DNA from: Mrakia gelida
Taxonomy: Eukaryota > Basidiomycota > Tremellomycetes > Cystofilobasidiales > Mrakiaceae
Assembly (NCBI GenBank): GCA_024345305.1
Contig: BRON01000002.1
Coordinates: forward strand, 1,240,001-1,304,000
Direction: 5' to 3'
Length of the DNA: 64,000 nucleotides
Positions 11,836-23,263 of the stretch are shown here, piece after piece. The notes below the pieces were generated by a model. The model did no database searches. It was given only the letters and a program-made list of their open reading frames with translations, and was not told the DNA's origin. The position numbers and the translations under genes are program-made. The number at the start of each line of letters is the position of its first letter. The stretch's first letter is position 1.

Positions 11836-12698
11836 GCGTGTGTGCTTTCTTGCTTTTTTTTGGGTGCTTGGGTGTTTGACTTGACGACTTGATACGACCT
11901 TGCTTTCCCGTTCCGTTTCGTTCTTATACTCTGTTGTGCTACCTCCTATCTAACGACGCTCCTTTTTTCTCTCTCTCTCTCGTGCTCCTGGGGCCAAAGC
12001 CAGCACGACGCGTCGTTCGTCGTCACTCTTCTCGTACCGTTAGAAGTCATGAAAGAGAGAAAGGAAGGAATAGTTAAGGGTAGCAAGAGGGTCGAAGATG
12101 AAAGATACGTTCGTAGAGTAAAGCAAAGATGAGAGCGAGAGCCAGAGGGAGTAACGAAGCTAAAGCAGAGGAGAAGAAAGCGAGCGAGCGAGCGAAGAGG
12201 ACGACGGGATGATGAGGTGAGCGAGGAAGAGCGGAGCGATAAGAGAAGACGAGGGGATAAGGTAGCGCAGAAAAACAAGCAAACAAGGAAGGAGAAGGAG
12301 ATAAGACGTGAGGGATGAGAAGAGCGAAGCTAGGGTAGAAGCAAAGAAAGATAACCTGAGGGCCCGGGAGGACGCGAAGCAAAGAGGGAAAGAACGAGAC
12401 GTTTAGCAGTAAGTACAGATGTGAAAAGTAAAGAAGGGGTATGGGGTTGAAACGAGCGAGAGGGTGGTGTAAGATACGATGCAAGGTGGTGCTGGAGACG
12501 GATAAGGAAAGATGGGAGATGGACGGGAGGTGATATGCGAAGCGAAGGGTAGAGGGATAAAATGGAGATGTGTGTATGTGTGGTGAAAGGTTGGAGAATA
12601 GATGTAGATGTTTTGATGAAAGAGGAAAGCGAGTCCAAGTCCGAGTGCGAAGAGAACGAGAGACGAGAGAAGTGCAAGAGTTGAAGCCGACGTTGGAC
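11836..12698. other. Convergent intergenic region
   Basis: Lies between the stops of the NYN gene (+) and the PUF-like gene (-), so it should hold two 3' UTRs. It contains GACGCGTC at 12008-12015 and a long GA-rich plus-strand stretch. Minus-strand ORFs here (for example 12403-12939) look like low-complexity readings. One of them encodes a hydrophobic run that I did not accept as a gene. Confidence 0.4.
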
Positions 12699-15565
12699 TC
12701 ATCGGAGCTTGGAGATTTGGGTGGAGGGCATGAGACCGCTGTAAGGGAAGGGGTGGAGAAAAGTCAGAGAAGAGAGGAGGAAAAGAGAGAAGAGGAGGAG
12801 GAAGACACGAACAGTTGTCGAAGAAGATCGTTCCCGCTCTGGGATCCTCGGATCGAGACGATATGGCATCGACAGGCCTCCTTGAGTCGGTTCTTCTCGG
12901 TGGGAGTGAGCATGGTCCAGAGGAAGCTGATGTGACCACTGGTTGAGCGAAAGCAAAAGATTAGAAGCGTTGGAGTCAGTCGCGAAGCTGGTCGAGGTCG
13001 TCGTCGCGTCGAAACGAAACGAGTGAACTCACGGGCCAACAACGGCTCCAGCGACCTCGACGATCTGGGGAGCATGGCCATCCTTCTTGACGTTGCACAA
13101 GCTCTCGACGTAGGTGTCGATTCCGGCTCGTCCCAGCTCGAGAAGGGCGGTTCGAAGGAAGGAGATCCCGTGGTGACCGATCGCGACTGGAGCAGGCGAT
13201 TCGAGAAGAGCGTTGAGGATCATGGGTCGAAGACCGGTGGAGGGGTTCGAGAGAAGCTTGGAGATGAGGAAACTGCAGGTGGAAGACGTGCTGAGTCAGT
13301 CTCGAGCTCGCCGGACAAGGAAGACAGAGCGAGGGTGAGATGAACGTACTGTCCCCAGCCTCCGTTCGCGATTCGAGAGATGTGCATCATGATCTCGAGG
13401 AGGACGGGTTCCTGTACGAGGCGAAGAACGATGTTCAGCGTGAGATCATCGAGAATTAGAAGCGAAGAGAGATGGGACTGACCATGTACTCGAGCGAAGG
13501 CCAGGTCTCGAAGACCTGCTGAACTGAGATCGTTCCGTTCTCGGTGCTGGTCGAGCACTCAGCCCACTTTCCTGCCATCTCGAGAAGAACGCTGAAAAGA
13601 GGAAGAGACACGAAGGTCAGTGGGTGCTGAGGAAAGAGAGGAAGAAGAGAACTCACGTGTCGAAGACCTCGATCTCTCCCGCCTTCTTGCAAGCGTCGAA
13701 GACCTGTAGACGAAAGGTTTGGATCAGCCTCGACTCACAGGTCTCGCATCGGAGAACTTTGAGCTCACAGCCTTCCAGAGTCTCCTAGCACCGGATTGGA
13801 AGGTCTCGGCGACTCCAAGCTTGACGAGATCGGGAACGAGGACGGCCTGATGCAAGGGAAGGAAACAGGCGCGTCAATCTGGAGAGGGTCCGTTCGACGA
13901 GGGAGCGAAGCGACTGACCCTGATGTCGGCGAACTCAGCAGTCTTGCAGACGACGTGAGTCCCGTACTTGTCGTTGGAGAGCTTGAGAAGGTGCTCCCTG
14001 CGAGGACGAGAGGAAGAAAGAGGGCGTCAACTCGAAGCGAAGACGAGTCGACCTGAAACGACGCGACGAAGACCAGCACGACGAACCTGAGACCTTCGCA
14101 GACGTCCATTCTGGCTCGAGGACCTCCACATTCGATGAGTTGTTGGACGAGGTAGTTTCCGTTTCTGAAGGAAGGGGAATATCGAGAAAGAGTCAGCGTT
14201 CGAACTCGAGAGCACGAGCCGAGACGCGACGAGACCTCTCACTCACGCAGTCTGAGCGAGCCCAATGAGCTCCGCCAAAACAGCATCGTGCACGACGGTT
14301 TCCATAGGTTGACCTCTAAGCTGATGAACCTTCGACTGGAGGCAATGAGTGAAGAAGAGACGGTCAGCTCTCGGACGACGAAGAGCAAATCGAGCGACGA
14401 GAACGAACGATGAGGAAGTTGACCGCAAACTTGAGCGCGTGTCCCTCTTGAGCAGATCGTTGAGTTCGGTGAGCGAGCGTCCAGGTGAGGGCTCGGTAGT
14501 CTTGAGGAAGGACCTGTTCGCCAAGAGAGGAGCGGGAAAGGAGTCAGGAACGGTCGTCGGTTGCAGTCGAGATGATGAGGGATTGATACGAACGAGAGAG
14601 TACGAGAAGCTCTGGGAGAGGATTCGAGCGACGACCTCGGGGTGAGGCTCGTAGGCGGGCTAGGAGAGAAGGAAGGCAAAGGACGAGGGAAGAGTCGGCA
14701 GGAAGTCGAAGAAGGCGAGCTCGATTCGCTCAGCAAACCAAACGAGAAGACTCACCTCGCCTCCCTCGCCGAGGACACCCATCGCGACCTTGACGGCGGT
14801 CTCCATGGGAGTTCCAGGCTCGGTTCGAGTCTCTCGAGCGGAGTGTCGAACGGTGAAGGAGCTGAGGTCCAGCTCGGTGGGCTGAGGGGTCGGCGAGCGG
14901 GAGCAGATCGAAGACCGGTCAGCATTCGAGCTCGAAACCACCTCAGAGCGAGAGCGAGCGGGAGAACTCGAGGAGGGTCGAGGAGGGAGAGGAGTAGAGA
15001 TGGATAATGAAGGAGAGAAGAGAAGGAGTATACTCACATCGGTCTGCTGGAAGCGTTCCTTCAACGAGAGGTTCTCGTCCCTGAGCTGGATCATCATGGC
15101 GCTCTGGTTGTTGAGCTTGGCTTCCATCTGGAAGGAGAGATCATCGAGAGGAGGAGGAGAGGGAAGAGGTCAGCCTACTTCGAACTCGCTCCCGAACTGA
15201 CGAGAAAGGGGAGGGATGAAGGAGGGAAGGAGGGAAGAGAGGGTGAAGGGAGCTCGAGCTCGAGAGCGGGACGGACGCACCTGTCGGATCTTCCTCGCAA
15301 GAAGCTCGAGAGCAGCGTCCTTGTTGGGAGGAGTGATGGTTCCTGACTTCTCGTGAATCCCAACCTTGTAGCAGCAAAGTGAGCAGAGAGAGAAGAGCGT
15401 CAGCGCTCGTTCGAAGGAGGGAGGGACGGAGGGAACCAAACTCAGGAACGAAAGTGAATTCACCTGAGAGAAGGCAGACACCAACGAAGGTCGTCGAAGG
15501 AAGATGTCCTTGTGGTTGATGACGTCGTCAGAGGGGTCGTAGATGCTGGCGTGGACAGCGTTCAT
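12699..15565 (-). CDS. PUF (Pumilio)-like helical-repeat protein
   Basis: Multi-exon gene, start 15565 (MNAVHASIYDPSDDVIN), with a short coiled-coil (MEAKLNNQSAMMIQLRDENLSLKERFQQ) in the N-terminal part. The C-terminal half contains helical repeats resembling PUF repeats: VLAELIGLAQTANGNYLVQQLI, HLLKLSNDKYGTHVVCKTAEF, GWGQYFLISKLLSN and HIVSIRGSQSGNDLLRQL. Repeats of this kind bind RNA bases in Pumilio proteins, but the base-contacting residues are only partly conserved, so this is a divergent member. Armadillo-type is the alternative. The last intron uses a GTTCGT donor near 12796. It joins LLRQL to GLMPSTQISKLR, with the stop at 12699. Intron number is high and some exon edges are provisional. 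Confidence 0.6.
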
Positions 15566-16241
15566 GGCGTGAAGATGGTGGCGAGAAGAGAGAGAGAGAA
15601 AGACGGGCTGGAGGAGACGAGGAGACGAGCGAGGAGGAGGCGTTTTGATGCGAGGGAAGCGCTAGGTTTTGGGTTGAGATTGAGTTGAGAGGTGAGTAGG
15701 AGATTGGAGATTTCCTTGAGCTGAGATCCGATGAGTACCGGTCGACCTTCGACGGGGGACTCTTGTGCTGAAATGAGAGAGGGAGAAGAAGAGGATGAAG
15801 GGAGAGAGAGAGAGAGAGAGATGTGGTTGGAGGGAAGGAAGCGAAGAGTAAGAAAGGTCGGCTTTTCAATTAGCGCCCCTAATAAAGAACGAGGGTGCGA
15901 GCAGCAACCCCTTGCGAGCAGGGAGAGAAGGGGAGGAGAGGAAAGAGACGGTGCCTGGCGATCGCGAGGGAACAAAAGTCTAGGCTCTTGACACAAATCC
16001 CCTCCTCCTTCTGCTTCAGAAGTGTCAGCTCAAGATGCGAACAGAGTCAGAGAGAGAGAGGGTCGAGCCGAAAAAAGTCTGCTGAGTTGTGCGGTCGACG
16101 TTGCTTCCCTCGGAGAAGGCGAGGGAGGAAGAGCGAGTTCAGCTTTCGTGCGTCACGTTTCCTCCCCTCCCACCTCTCACTTTCAAAACATCGAAACGAA
16201 AAATCTTCCTTCGAGCGAGACTTCTTCCTCTCCTCTCCCTC
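15566..16241. promoter_or_regulatory. Divergent promoter, PUF-like gene / ELA1
   Basis: A 676-bp gap between two divergent starts. It contains a GA dinucleotide run (about 15803-15821) and CT-rich tracts near both genes. A minus-strand ORF at 15562-15996 is low-complexity and is not supported as coding. Confidence 0.4.
15803..15821. repeat. (GA)n microsatellite
   Basis: About nine consecutive GA dinucleotides on the plus strand, in the upstream region of the PUF-like gene. Confidence 0.7.
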
Positions 16242-18159
16242 ATGGAGTACGATCCCATCACGAAGCGAGTGATCTCTGGTCCTGTGCCGACTCTCAAATC
16301 CTTCGCAACTCGAGGTGAGCTTCCACCTCTCCTTCCTTCCCTCCCTCCCTCCCTCTCGACTCTCCAGAGCTGATTCTCCCTCCTCTTCGTCTCAGTTCTC
16401 TCTTCTCATATATCCTGTGAGTATACTCTCCTCTAAACGCTGGCTCTCGGGCTTCTTGCTGACCTTCGTTCGCCTCTGTATAGCACTCGACGACATCGGC
16501 TCAACGCCTTACACCCTCGTCGCTCCTTTCCTCGCTCAATGCTCAGCTATACAACTAGGAGACATCGAACTCAGATCACCAGTCAGTCCATCCTCGTATA
16601 TGTATACCTTGTCTTGCCTCGAGTGAACTAAAAGCTAACTGCTTTCTCCTCTCTTCCCTCGGCAGCACATCCGAAAGGAGAGCCGTGAGCTCTGGAAGAG
16701 GCTCACCCTCTCGGACTTCTTCGAGGTCAGGATCCCCTACGAGAAGAGGGAGATGACCGAACCTAGGAACTGGAGGAAGGTCTACATCGTGAGTCATGTC
16801 TCTCATAGCTTGGATTGTGGGGGAGGAGGAGCACCCTCGCTGTGAAGCAAGCAGGGCAAGGAGGGAGGGAAGGTCGTCGTGAGCTCACCTCGCCGCGTGT
16901 TTGGTTTCGCTTCCTCCTGCAGGCTGCTCATGAAGCTCGTCAACAGAAGGAGCTGGACGGGAAGGCTCGATTGAAGGATAGCTACAAGGCTCTCGAGGAG
17001 AAGAGGGAAGCGAGGAAGCTGGTCTACGATCCTAGGATTAAAGGGGAGCCCAAGAGGAAGGCGTCGAGTGGTGAGTCCTCGGGTCGACTCGTTCCCTCTT
17101 TCCCTTCCCTCGTTTCTTCAGCTGATTCGGTTTTGTACGTTTATGCATCTAGGTTGGTCATCATCATCGTCATCGAAATCCTCGTCAAGCTCCATCATCT
17201 CGAAGACGCGCGAGAAGACGAAAGGATACTCCCTCTCGTTCAAGCAGCCCATCTCGCGTCCAGCACCATCACCTCGACCCTACTCCAAGCCTCCTCCCTC
17301 GTCCTCTTTCCCACCCCCTAGGAGCAGGGTCAGATCATCTTCGGCCTTCGACCCACCTAGGCGACCGTCTATTCCTCCTCCTCCTCCCTCGCCTTCGACG
17401 TCGTCCCTCAATCAGCATCCCTCCTCGTCCTCCTCGAAACCTCCACCGACCTCACTGGCTAAGTCCACCATCACCTCCACCTCCAAACCTCAATCCAAAC
17501 CCTCATCTCCAACCGTTCCCACCTTCTCCTCAGTCCTCCAAACCCTCCCTCCTCCGCTCTCGTATCGCGCACCCTCCTCGTCCTCCTCCCTCCCCGGCAG
17601 CTCCTCAGGCTTCCTCGGCCTCTCCTCACGACCCATCGACGCGTCGGAGAGGTTCGTCATCCCTTCAACACGTACCAAAGCAGCCGAGAAGGAAAGGATC
17701 GTCCCCCGAGGCGTCTACATCCCTCCTTCCTCACGCGACGAGGGAACGACGAAGGTCGCCGCCGTCAACTTCTTCGGGAAAGGACCCCCCTCAGCAGGAA
17801 GGCCGAACGCGTCGGAAGTCGTCAAGGTCTCGTCGGTACTCGTCGGAAGGTCAGGAAGCAGCAGCGGAACGGGAGGAGCGACGTCGAAGTCGAAGCACGC
17901 GTCGTCGGAAGGTTCTCCTCCTACTTCGTCGTCGAAGCCCGCCCCGTCGAGTCGAGTCGGTCCACCGTTGGCGTTCCCGGATGATCTGCCGCTGCCGGTG
18001 TCTGGTGGGTCTGGGAGTCGGCTGGGTTTGGGAGGAGGATCGGGAGTTGGGTTCGCTGGAGGAGGAGGAGGAGGAGGAGTGATGTCGCCGCCGCTGTCGA
18101 AGAGGAGGGAGCCGACGAGCATGTTCATTCCTGCGAAGAGGAAGAAGGTCGTCCACTGA
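16242..18159 (+). CDS. ELA1: Elongin-A homologue
   Basis: Adaptor of Elongin-type complexes that act on RNA polymerase II elongation and its ubiquitylation. The Elongin-A domain is assembled from four small exons. It reads SFATR, then VLSSHIS on a 21-nt microexon (16396-16416), SLDDIGSTPYTLVAPFL and LGDIELRSPHIRKESRELWKRLTLSDFFEVRIPYEKREM. This matches the family pattern around the BC-box-like region. A basic helix (ARLKDSYKALEEKREARKLV) follows. The rest, from about 17150, is a Ser/Pro-rich disordered tail typical of the family, ending MFIPAKRKKVVH; Elongin-A proteins usually end with a similar MF-P-K segment. The stop TGA (18157-18159) is followed directly by an in-frame ATG and more splice signals (see next entry). 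Confidence 0.87.
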
Positions 18160-18736
18160 ATGAAGACGTGAGTGGATACGGTCGTTCTGGCTCTTTCTTC
18201 GTCTCCTTGACTGCCGAGAATGAGCATCGAGCTGACTTCCCTTTTTCCTCCCTGCCCTCAGTTCCTGCTCAACCTCGGAACGCCACCACCATCAAGAGTC
18301 TTGGCTCGAACCTCGCTCGGCCGCTTCGTCTCCCAAGCTGTACCCTCTCGCCTTCGGGCAGAGCCTCACGTTTCAGCGAGACGCGTCCAGAGAAACTGCG
18401 AGGAAAGCACCCCCTGCTGGTTCGTCTCCCGCTTCCCCCTTCTTTCCTCGCTCGTTTCCTCTCCTTTACCCTCCTTCTATTCTCAACGCTGATCCTCGCT
18501 CCTCTTCCTTCCCCTCCTCGTCACCATGCACCACAGAGCGCGATCAGCAAGAAATCTCGAAGTTCGAAGCTCCACTCGTTCCCCACCGCAGTGGGCTGAA
18601 GCTGGATCCCTCCTCCTTCTACCCTCCCTCGTCGTCTTCTAGGTTTTCTTCTCGCCATGCGTGCCTAGCCGTATCGATAGATCGTTACATCACCTATCTA
18701 TACAACTCCTCATCAATCCCTATGTTGTTGTTTTGA
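18160..18736 (+). other. Spliced region after ELA1: 3' UTR introns or small unrecognised gene
   Basis: Directly after the ELA1 stop, an ATG (18160) is followed by two intron-like segments. The first runs 18168-18261 (GTGAGT donor, GCTGAC branch, CTCAG acceptor). The second runs 18420-18536 (GTTCGT donor, GCTGAT branch, CACAG acceptor). The joined reading from the ATG stays open to a TGA at 18734-18736 (KLYPLAFGQSLTFQRDASRE in its middle). A different frame of the second and third exons is also open to 18599. I do not recognise either product. It may be a spliced 3' UTR, a dicistronic ORF, or a stop-codon extension of Elongin-A. Confidence 0.35.
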
Positions 18737-19186
18737 CGCGAAAGGACACGTTCGGACGCGCTTTCTCGCAAAGCTATTTCGAACGTCGACCCTTTTGGCC
18801 TTTGTTTTCCTCGCAGTTCGGGCAAGGACTTTCCTCCCAAACGCCCACCTTCTCCCTTCTCTCCAACTTCAACTCCTTCCCTTCCTTCCCTTTCCCCTTC
18901 CGTTTTTTAAGGTGAGAGAGCGTCTCGTTCGAGGGGGAGGGGGGGCAGGGGAAGAGGAGGAAGGAGGGAGGTGTTGAGCTCGCGCGCGCGACCTTGCTTC
19001 TTCCCTCCGCTTTCCCTTTCCTTCCTTCCTTCGTTCCCTTTGTGCCCCTTCCTTCCCGAAACGCGAGCTGACCTTCTGCTTTCCTTCTTTTCTCTCCATG
19101 CACACCTTCAATTCTACCTCGATCTCGCTTCCTCGCTGTCTCCCTCGAATCCATGGATCGTCCTCGCCGAAACCTTCAGCCCCAAC

Positions 19187-21810
19187 ATGTCGCTCTTCGC
19201 CCTCCCCGCCGCTGCCCTCCTTCTCTCTTCCCTCCTTCCTTCTGCCTCAGCCCAGGTGACGGCAACCGGAACCATGGGGTATGTAGCCATTCTACTTCTT
19301 CTCGTCGGTTGTGTTTCGCGCTGGCCTGTCTTCTGTCTCAGGCTGCTCTCTTTCCCCCAATCGCGAACCCATTGTTCTGACCTTGTTGCTCCCCTTCCCT
19401 CGCTCGGCGTCACCCAGTGTCACCAACCCTCCCGCCGCTACCTTGGGTGTCTACAACCAGACCTCGGACTCTCGTCTGCTCTCCCTCAACTCTTACGATG
19501 ACTTGTGAGCTGCTCCCCCGTCTTCGTCCGTTCGTTTTTAGCTCGCAGCGAATCGAGATGCTGATCCCCTCCCTCCGCTCCTCTTCAGCTGCATCTTCTC
19601 CCCTATGGCTGCTGGAGACACCATCGGAGATACCGAGGAGACCCAGGTCGCTGTGAGTCAAATCTTCCCCTTCCTCCTCGAGACCTTCGAAAGCATGAAC
19701 TGATCGAGACGCGTCTCGTTCTTCTTCTTCCCTTCTTTCTCAGTGGTGCACTAGTTCGTCCACCACCCTCGTTCTCGAGCGATCCTCCTGTCCTCCTTTC
19801 TGACCCCTCTTCTTCCTCTCTCGCAGAGCCTCGAAACAACGCTCGTGTTATTCCTGACGGGTGAGTTCAACCCTCTCTCTTTCGCCCCTTTGCGAATCGA
19901 CAGGGCTATTTCGACGTGAGAGCTGATTTTTTCGCCCTCGCGCTCGGTCCTCCCTCTTCTCTCTTCTTCCAAAACAGAACTATCACTGGTCTTCACTTCG
20001 TCAAGACTCCTCTTTACGTTCAGGTTTCGGGTTGGGGAGATCTCACCGTTCGTTCCTTTCCCTCTCGTCACTCGCACGCCCTCCAGAAGACGAGGGAAGA
20101 AGAAGACGCGTCGGAACTTGGAAGAGCTGACCCTGAACTTCTACGCTTTGACCTCGAGTAGAAGCTGAACATCCAAGCTGGAGATGAGGGAGGAGAGGTA
20201 CGTTTTCGTTCAGTCTTCGTTTTCGCGTTGCTTCCCCGTTCGTCTTCGTCGCTGCTCGCGCTGACCTCCTTCACCCTTCTTCCTCCCCTGTCCCTCAGCT
20301 CGACCCCCACGGAGCTACCGGAAACGGAAACCCCGTCGGAGGAAACGTCACTTCCAACGTCAGCGGAGAGGATGTTTCGTACGAGGGTTCGTTCGACCTC
20401 CTTCGACTCGCCGCTCAACGTTCCTCGAGTTCGACGCAATCTCCCCCTGCTCGCGATCACCGTTGCTAACCCTTGCTTCTGCCTCCTCCTTTCTCGTGAT
20501 CAGAGTGGATGAACTACGTCGCCTTCGACTCCTTCTGTCTCCGAATCTGCACCGCCGAGAACGACACCTACTCTGCTGCCATCGAGTGCGAGCACACTTT
20601 CGACATGATGGGTTGCGCTTGGGTCATGCCCTCTGATCAGACTCCTGGTGAGTTCTCGTCTCTTTCAAGATCTGCCGTGGAGAGCGAGGAGGTCTCGCCG
20701 CCGACGTGCTCTCCCTCGCTCGTCTCGACGCGACTTTCACTGACTAACTGCTCTTTCTTCGCATCCTCTTTTCTAGATGTCTTCACCTCGTGTGATGCCG
20801 ACGCTGCTTACCCTCCTGGAGTCTACCCCGTCGGAGAGGCTGGATCTGGAACCACCTGTTCGTTCCCACTCTTCGTCGCTTTCCTCTCTTTCCTCCTCCC
20901 ATTCGCCTTCGTCTTCGCCTTGAGTTCGTGTTGCTGACCTCGAACGCCCCCATTATCCTTTTCCTTTATTAGCCACCTTCGCTCAGCGATACACTGGTAC
21001 GTTCCGTTGTGGAGAGAGAAGAGAATGGACGAGAGCGGGCGACGCGCTCAGTTCTGGTCGAGTTTGCCTGCTGATCTTTCCCTTCGCTTTTTCAGGTGTT
21101 TGGTCCGACGCTTCCACCACTGGAACTTACACCATTGGATACACCGGTGAGTTCCTTCGCACATCTCTCTTCCAAACATCTTCCCGAAAACGCACGGAGC
21201 GGACTCGTCGAGCTGACCTTTCGTCGACGTCCTTCTTCAGTCACTCCCTCCGCCGCCTTCTCCACTCCCGCTTCTTCCAACTGGTTAGTTCACCTTGCAC
21301 TTCCACTCACGAGCATCTTGAGACCCTGGGTCACTAGGAAGAACGGCTGATGCTGACCCTTCTTCCTCTCTTCCCTCCTCCAGTGTCACCTACTCCTCCA
21401 TCTCCAACGGACTCACCAACCTCGCTGCCGGAACCGCTTCCGTCACCGTTAACACTGCTGCTGGTGAGACCGGAGCTGCTTCGGCCGCTGCCACCACCGC
21501 TGCTGCTACCTCTGGTGAGTCAGAACCGATCCTCCACGTGTTTGATGTTTCGACCTTGTTCGCTGACCTTCGCTCGTTCTCGTTCTTCTCAGGTGCCGTC
21601 TCCGGAACCACCACCGCCAAGGCCACCGCTACCGCTACTGGAAAGTCTGCCACCACTGGAGGAACCGGCGCCAACGCTTCCGCTGCTGCTGCCAGCACCA
21701 CTGGAGCTGCCTCCTCCGCGTCGCGATCCTACGGAGCCGGCTTCCCCTTCGTTGGTTTCGCTCTCACCGTTGGAGCTGGAGTCCTCGGAGCCGGCGCTCT
21801 CTTCCTTTAA
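19187..21810 (+). CDS. Secreted GPI-anchored 'macrofage activating glycoprotein'-like protein
   Basis: Predicted cell-surface glycoprotein. The start at 19187 gives a clear signal peptide ([20 protein letters not shown], then SAQ). The mature part is spread over about a dozen small exons. One is a 10-nt microexon (19744-19753) that supplies WCT of the conserved WCTKPRNNARVIPDG block. This is followed by TGLHFVKTPLYVQVSGWGDLT, a Cys-rich region (FCLRICTAEND, CEHTFDMMGCAWVMPSDQTPDVFTSC) and TYTIGYTVTP. The tail is Ala/Ser/Thr-rich, a likely O-glycosylated stalk, and ends in a hydrophobic GPI-anchor signal (FVGFALTVGAGVLGAGALFL). The architecture matches proteins annotated under this name in basidiomycete yeasts; the molecular activity is unknown. 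Introns at 19708 and 20105 carry GACGCGTC. Confidence 0.82.
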
Positions 21811-22158
21811 GTTTGCGTGTCCACTCGGATTCTTTGCTCCTGCATAATCTCTCTTTCTCTTCCCCTCGCTCGCCCGCCCACGACCTCAACCTCACACTCT
21901 CTTTCTTCGTTGCTTCGCATTATCTTTACTATACTTCATATGCTGTGCATGGACATTTCGTTAAAACTACTTCACGACGGATTGCACTCGTTTTGTTGAC
22001 TGCTGGCGGAAGAAGAGAGAGAGCAGGCGAGAGGACGGAGTTTCCGTCGCGGACGCGTCGAGTACCCCTGCGTTGTTTCGTCCCCTTTCTTTCGAGTTCA
22101 AGCTCGAGCTCCTTCCTTCCTTCGTTCCCTCTCTCCACCACTCTCCCCTTCAGCCTCG
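21811..22158. other. Intergenic region between two + strand genes
   Basis: Holds the 3' UTR of the surface glycoprotein and the promoter of the next gene. GACGCGTC occurs at 22052-22059. CT-rich sequence precedes the next start. No further gene is seen. Confidence 0.4.
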
Positions 22159-23067
22159 ATGCCCTACTACCCCCACCGAGAAGACCGCCGCTACTGGTTC
22201 CCTGTCCTCCATCAGGCTCCAAGAAGAGAGGAACGCGACCTCGACTGGGAGGACGAGGAAGCCTATTACGAGAGACCGAACCATCGACGAGCTGTCTCGT
22301 TCGACGAAGGAAGAAGCTCAGCGTTCGTCCTGTCTCTTCTTATCATCCCAGTAGGGATGCTCATCTAAAGCTGACCTCTATCCTCGCTCTGTCCCGCTCT
22401 GAAGTCGATACATCGCTCCTCGTCGCCCAACTCCTTTCAGGGAGGAACTCCTCCCTGCCTCCGCTCTCAAGAAGCCGTCCTCTCCAACCGACTCAACCAA
22501 AGCTGAAGCCAGCTCTTCCAGGGCTCTCACCATCCATGTTGACGCTCCCAAGGAGGTCGCGAAGAAGGAGAAGGCGGAAGTCGAGCCGAGGCGATATCTC
22601 CCTCCTTTGTTGTCGCTTCGAGACTTTTGTCGGTGAGCTTCCTTCCGTCCTTCCTTCCTTTCCTCTCTTATCTCCCTGAATATTTTGAGGCTCGTTGTTC
22701 GAATGACTTGATGTTCCGCAGAGAATACCACATTCAGAAGGAAACGTTCATCAGGCTTGAACGCATGGGAGTCAAAGGACCCGCGTCGTTGCAGTACATC
22801 GACTACTCGTACCTCGTCAACCCTGAGGGAGCTTTCTACAAGGGGCAACAGGGTGAGAGTAGTTTCCTTCGACGAATGAGCTTTGAGAAGACCACCTCGT
22901 AGCGAGTGAAGAGCAGGACGAGACGAGACTGACTTCGTTTTGTGTTGTTGGGTCCGCTTTCAGTCGAAGGGCTGATGCCTCCCGAGCTTTCGGAAGTCAA
23001 GGTCGCGATGGAGAGGTGGGAAGCCGGGGTACCTGCTCGAGGGATGATCACTCGTGGCGGGAGGTGA
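22159..23067 (+). CDS. Small protein of unknown function
   Basis: Four exons can be joined in frame with canonical splice sites (donors at about 22323, 22633 and 22853). The N-terminus is rich in Tyr, Arg and acidic residues (MPYYPHREDRRYWFP). A Lys/Glu-rich stretch leads into the best-ordered part, LRDFCREYHIQKETFIRLERMGV, then LQYIDYSYLVNPEGAFYKGQQ and VEGLMPPELSEVKVAMERW. The protein ends ARGMITRGGR with TGA at 23065-23067. No signal peptide, membrane segment or known domain is apparent. The consistent frame across three introns argues that it is real. It converges on GatA, 196 bp away. Confidence 0.65.
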
Positions 23068-23263
23068 GGAGCTCAGCAAGGAGGGGGTTCGGTGAAACGA
23101 GACGCGTCTCGTCGAGCCTCCGACATTTTGATCGTAGTTTGGTTCGGTTGAGAAGGCTGGTGGTTTGTAGTTGCGTACAAGATATCGATGACACGCCTCG
23201 GTGATGCTGCCATCCCTCTCCCTTCCCAGCGGAAAGGTCTTCCTTCGAAAAACACATCGATCC

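Noticed and set aside
12403..12939. Alternative C-terminus of the PUF-like gene with a hydrophobic segment
   Set aside because: It needs a poor GTGTCT donor. The GTTCGT donor two codons earlier gives a short, clean ending (GLMPSTQISKLR) and matches donors used elsewhere.
23062..23180. Further intron and exon after the stop of the orphan gene at 23067
   Set aside because: A GTGAGG donor and a GACGCGTC copy are present, but there is no branch motif or pyrimidine tract before the available AGs.
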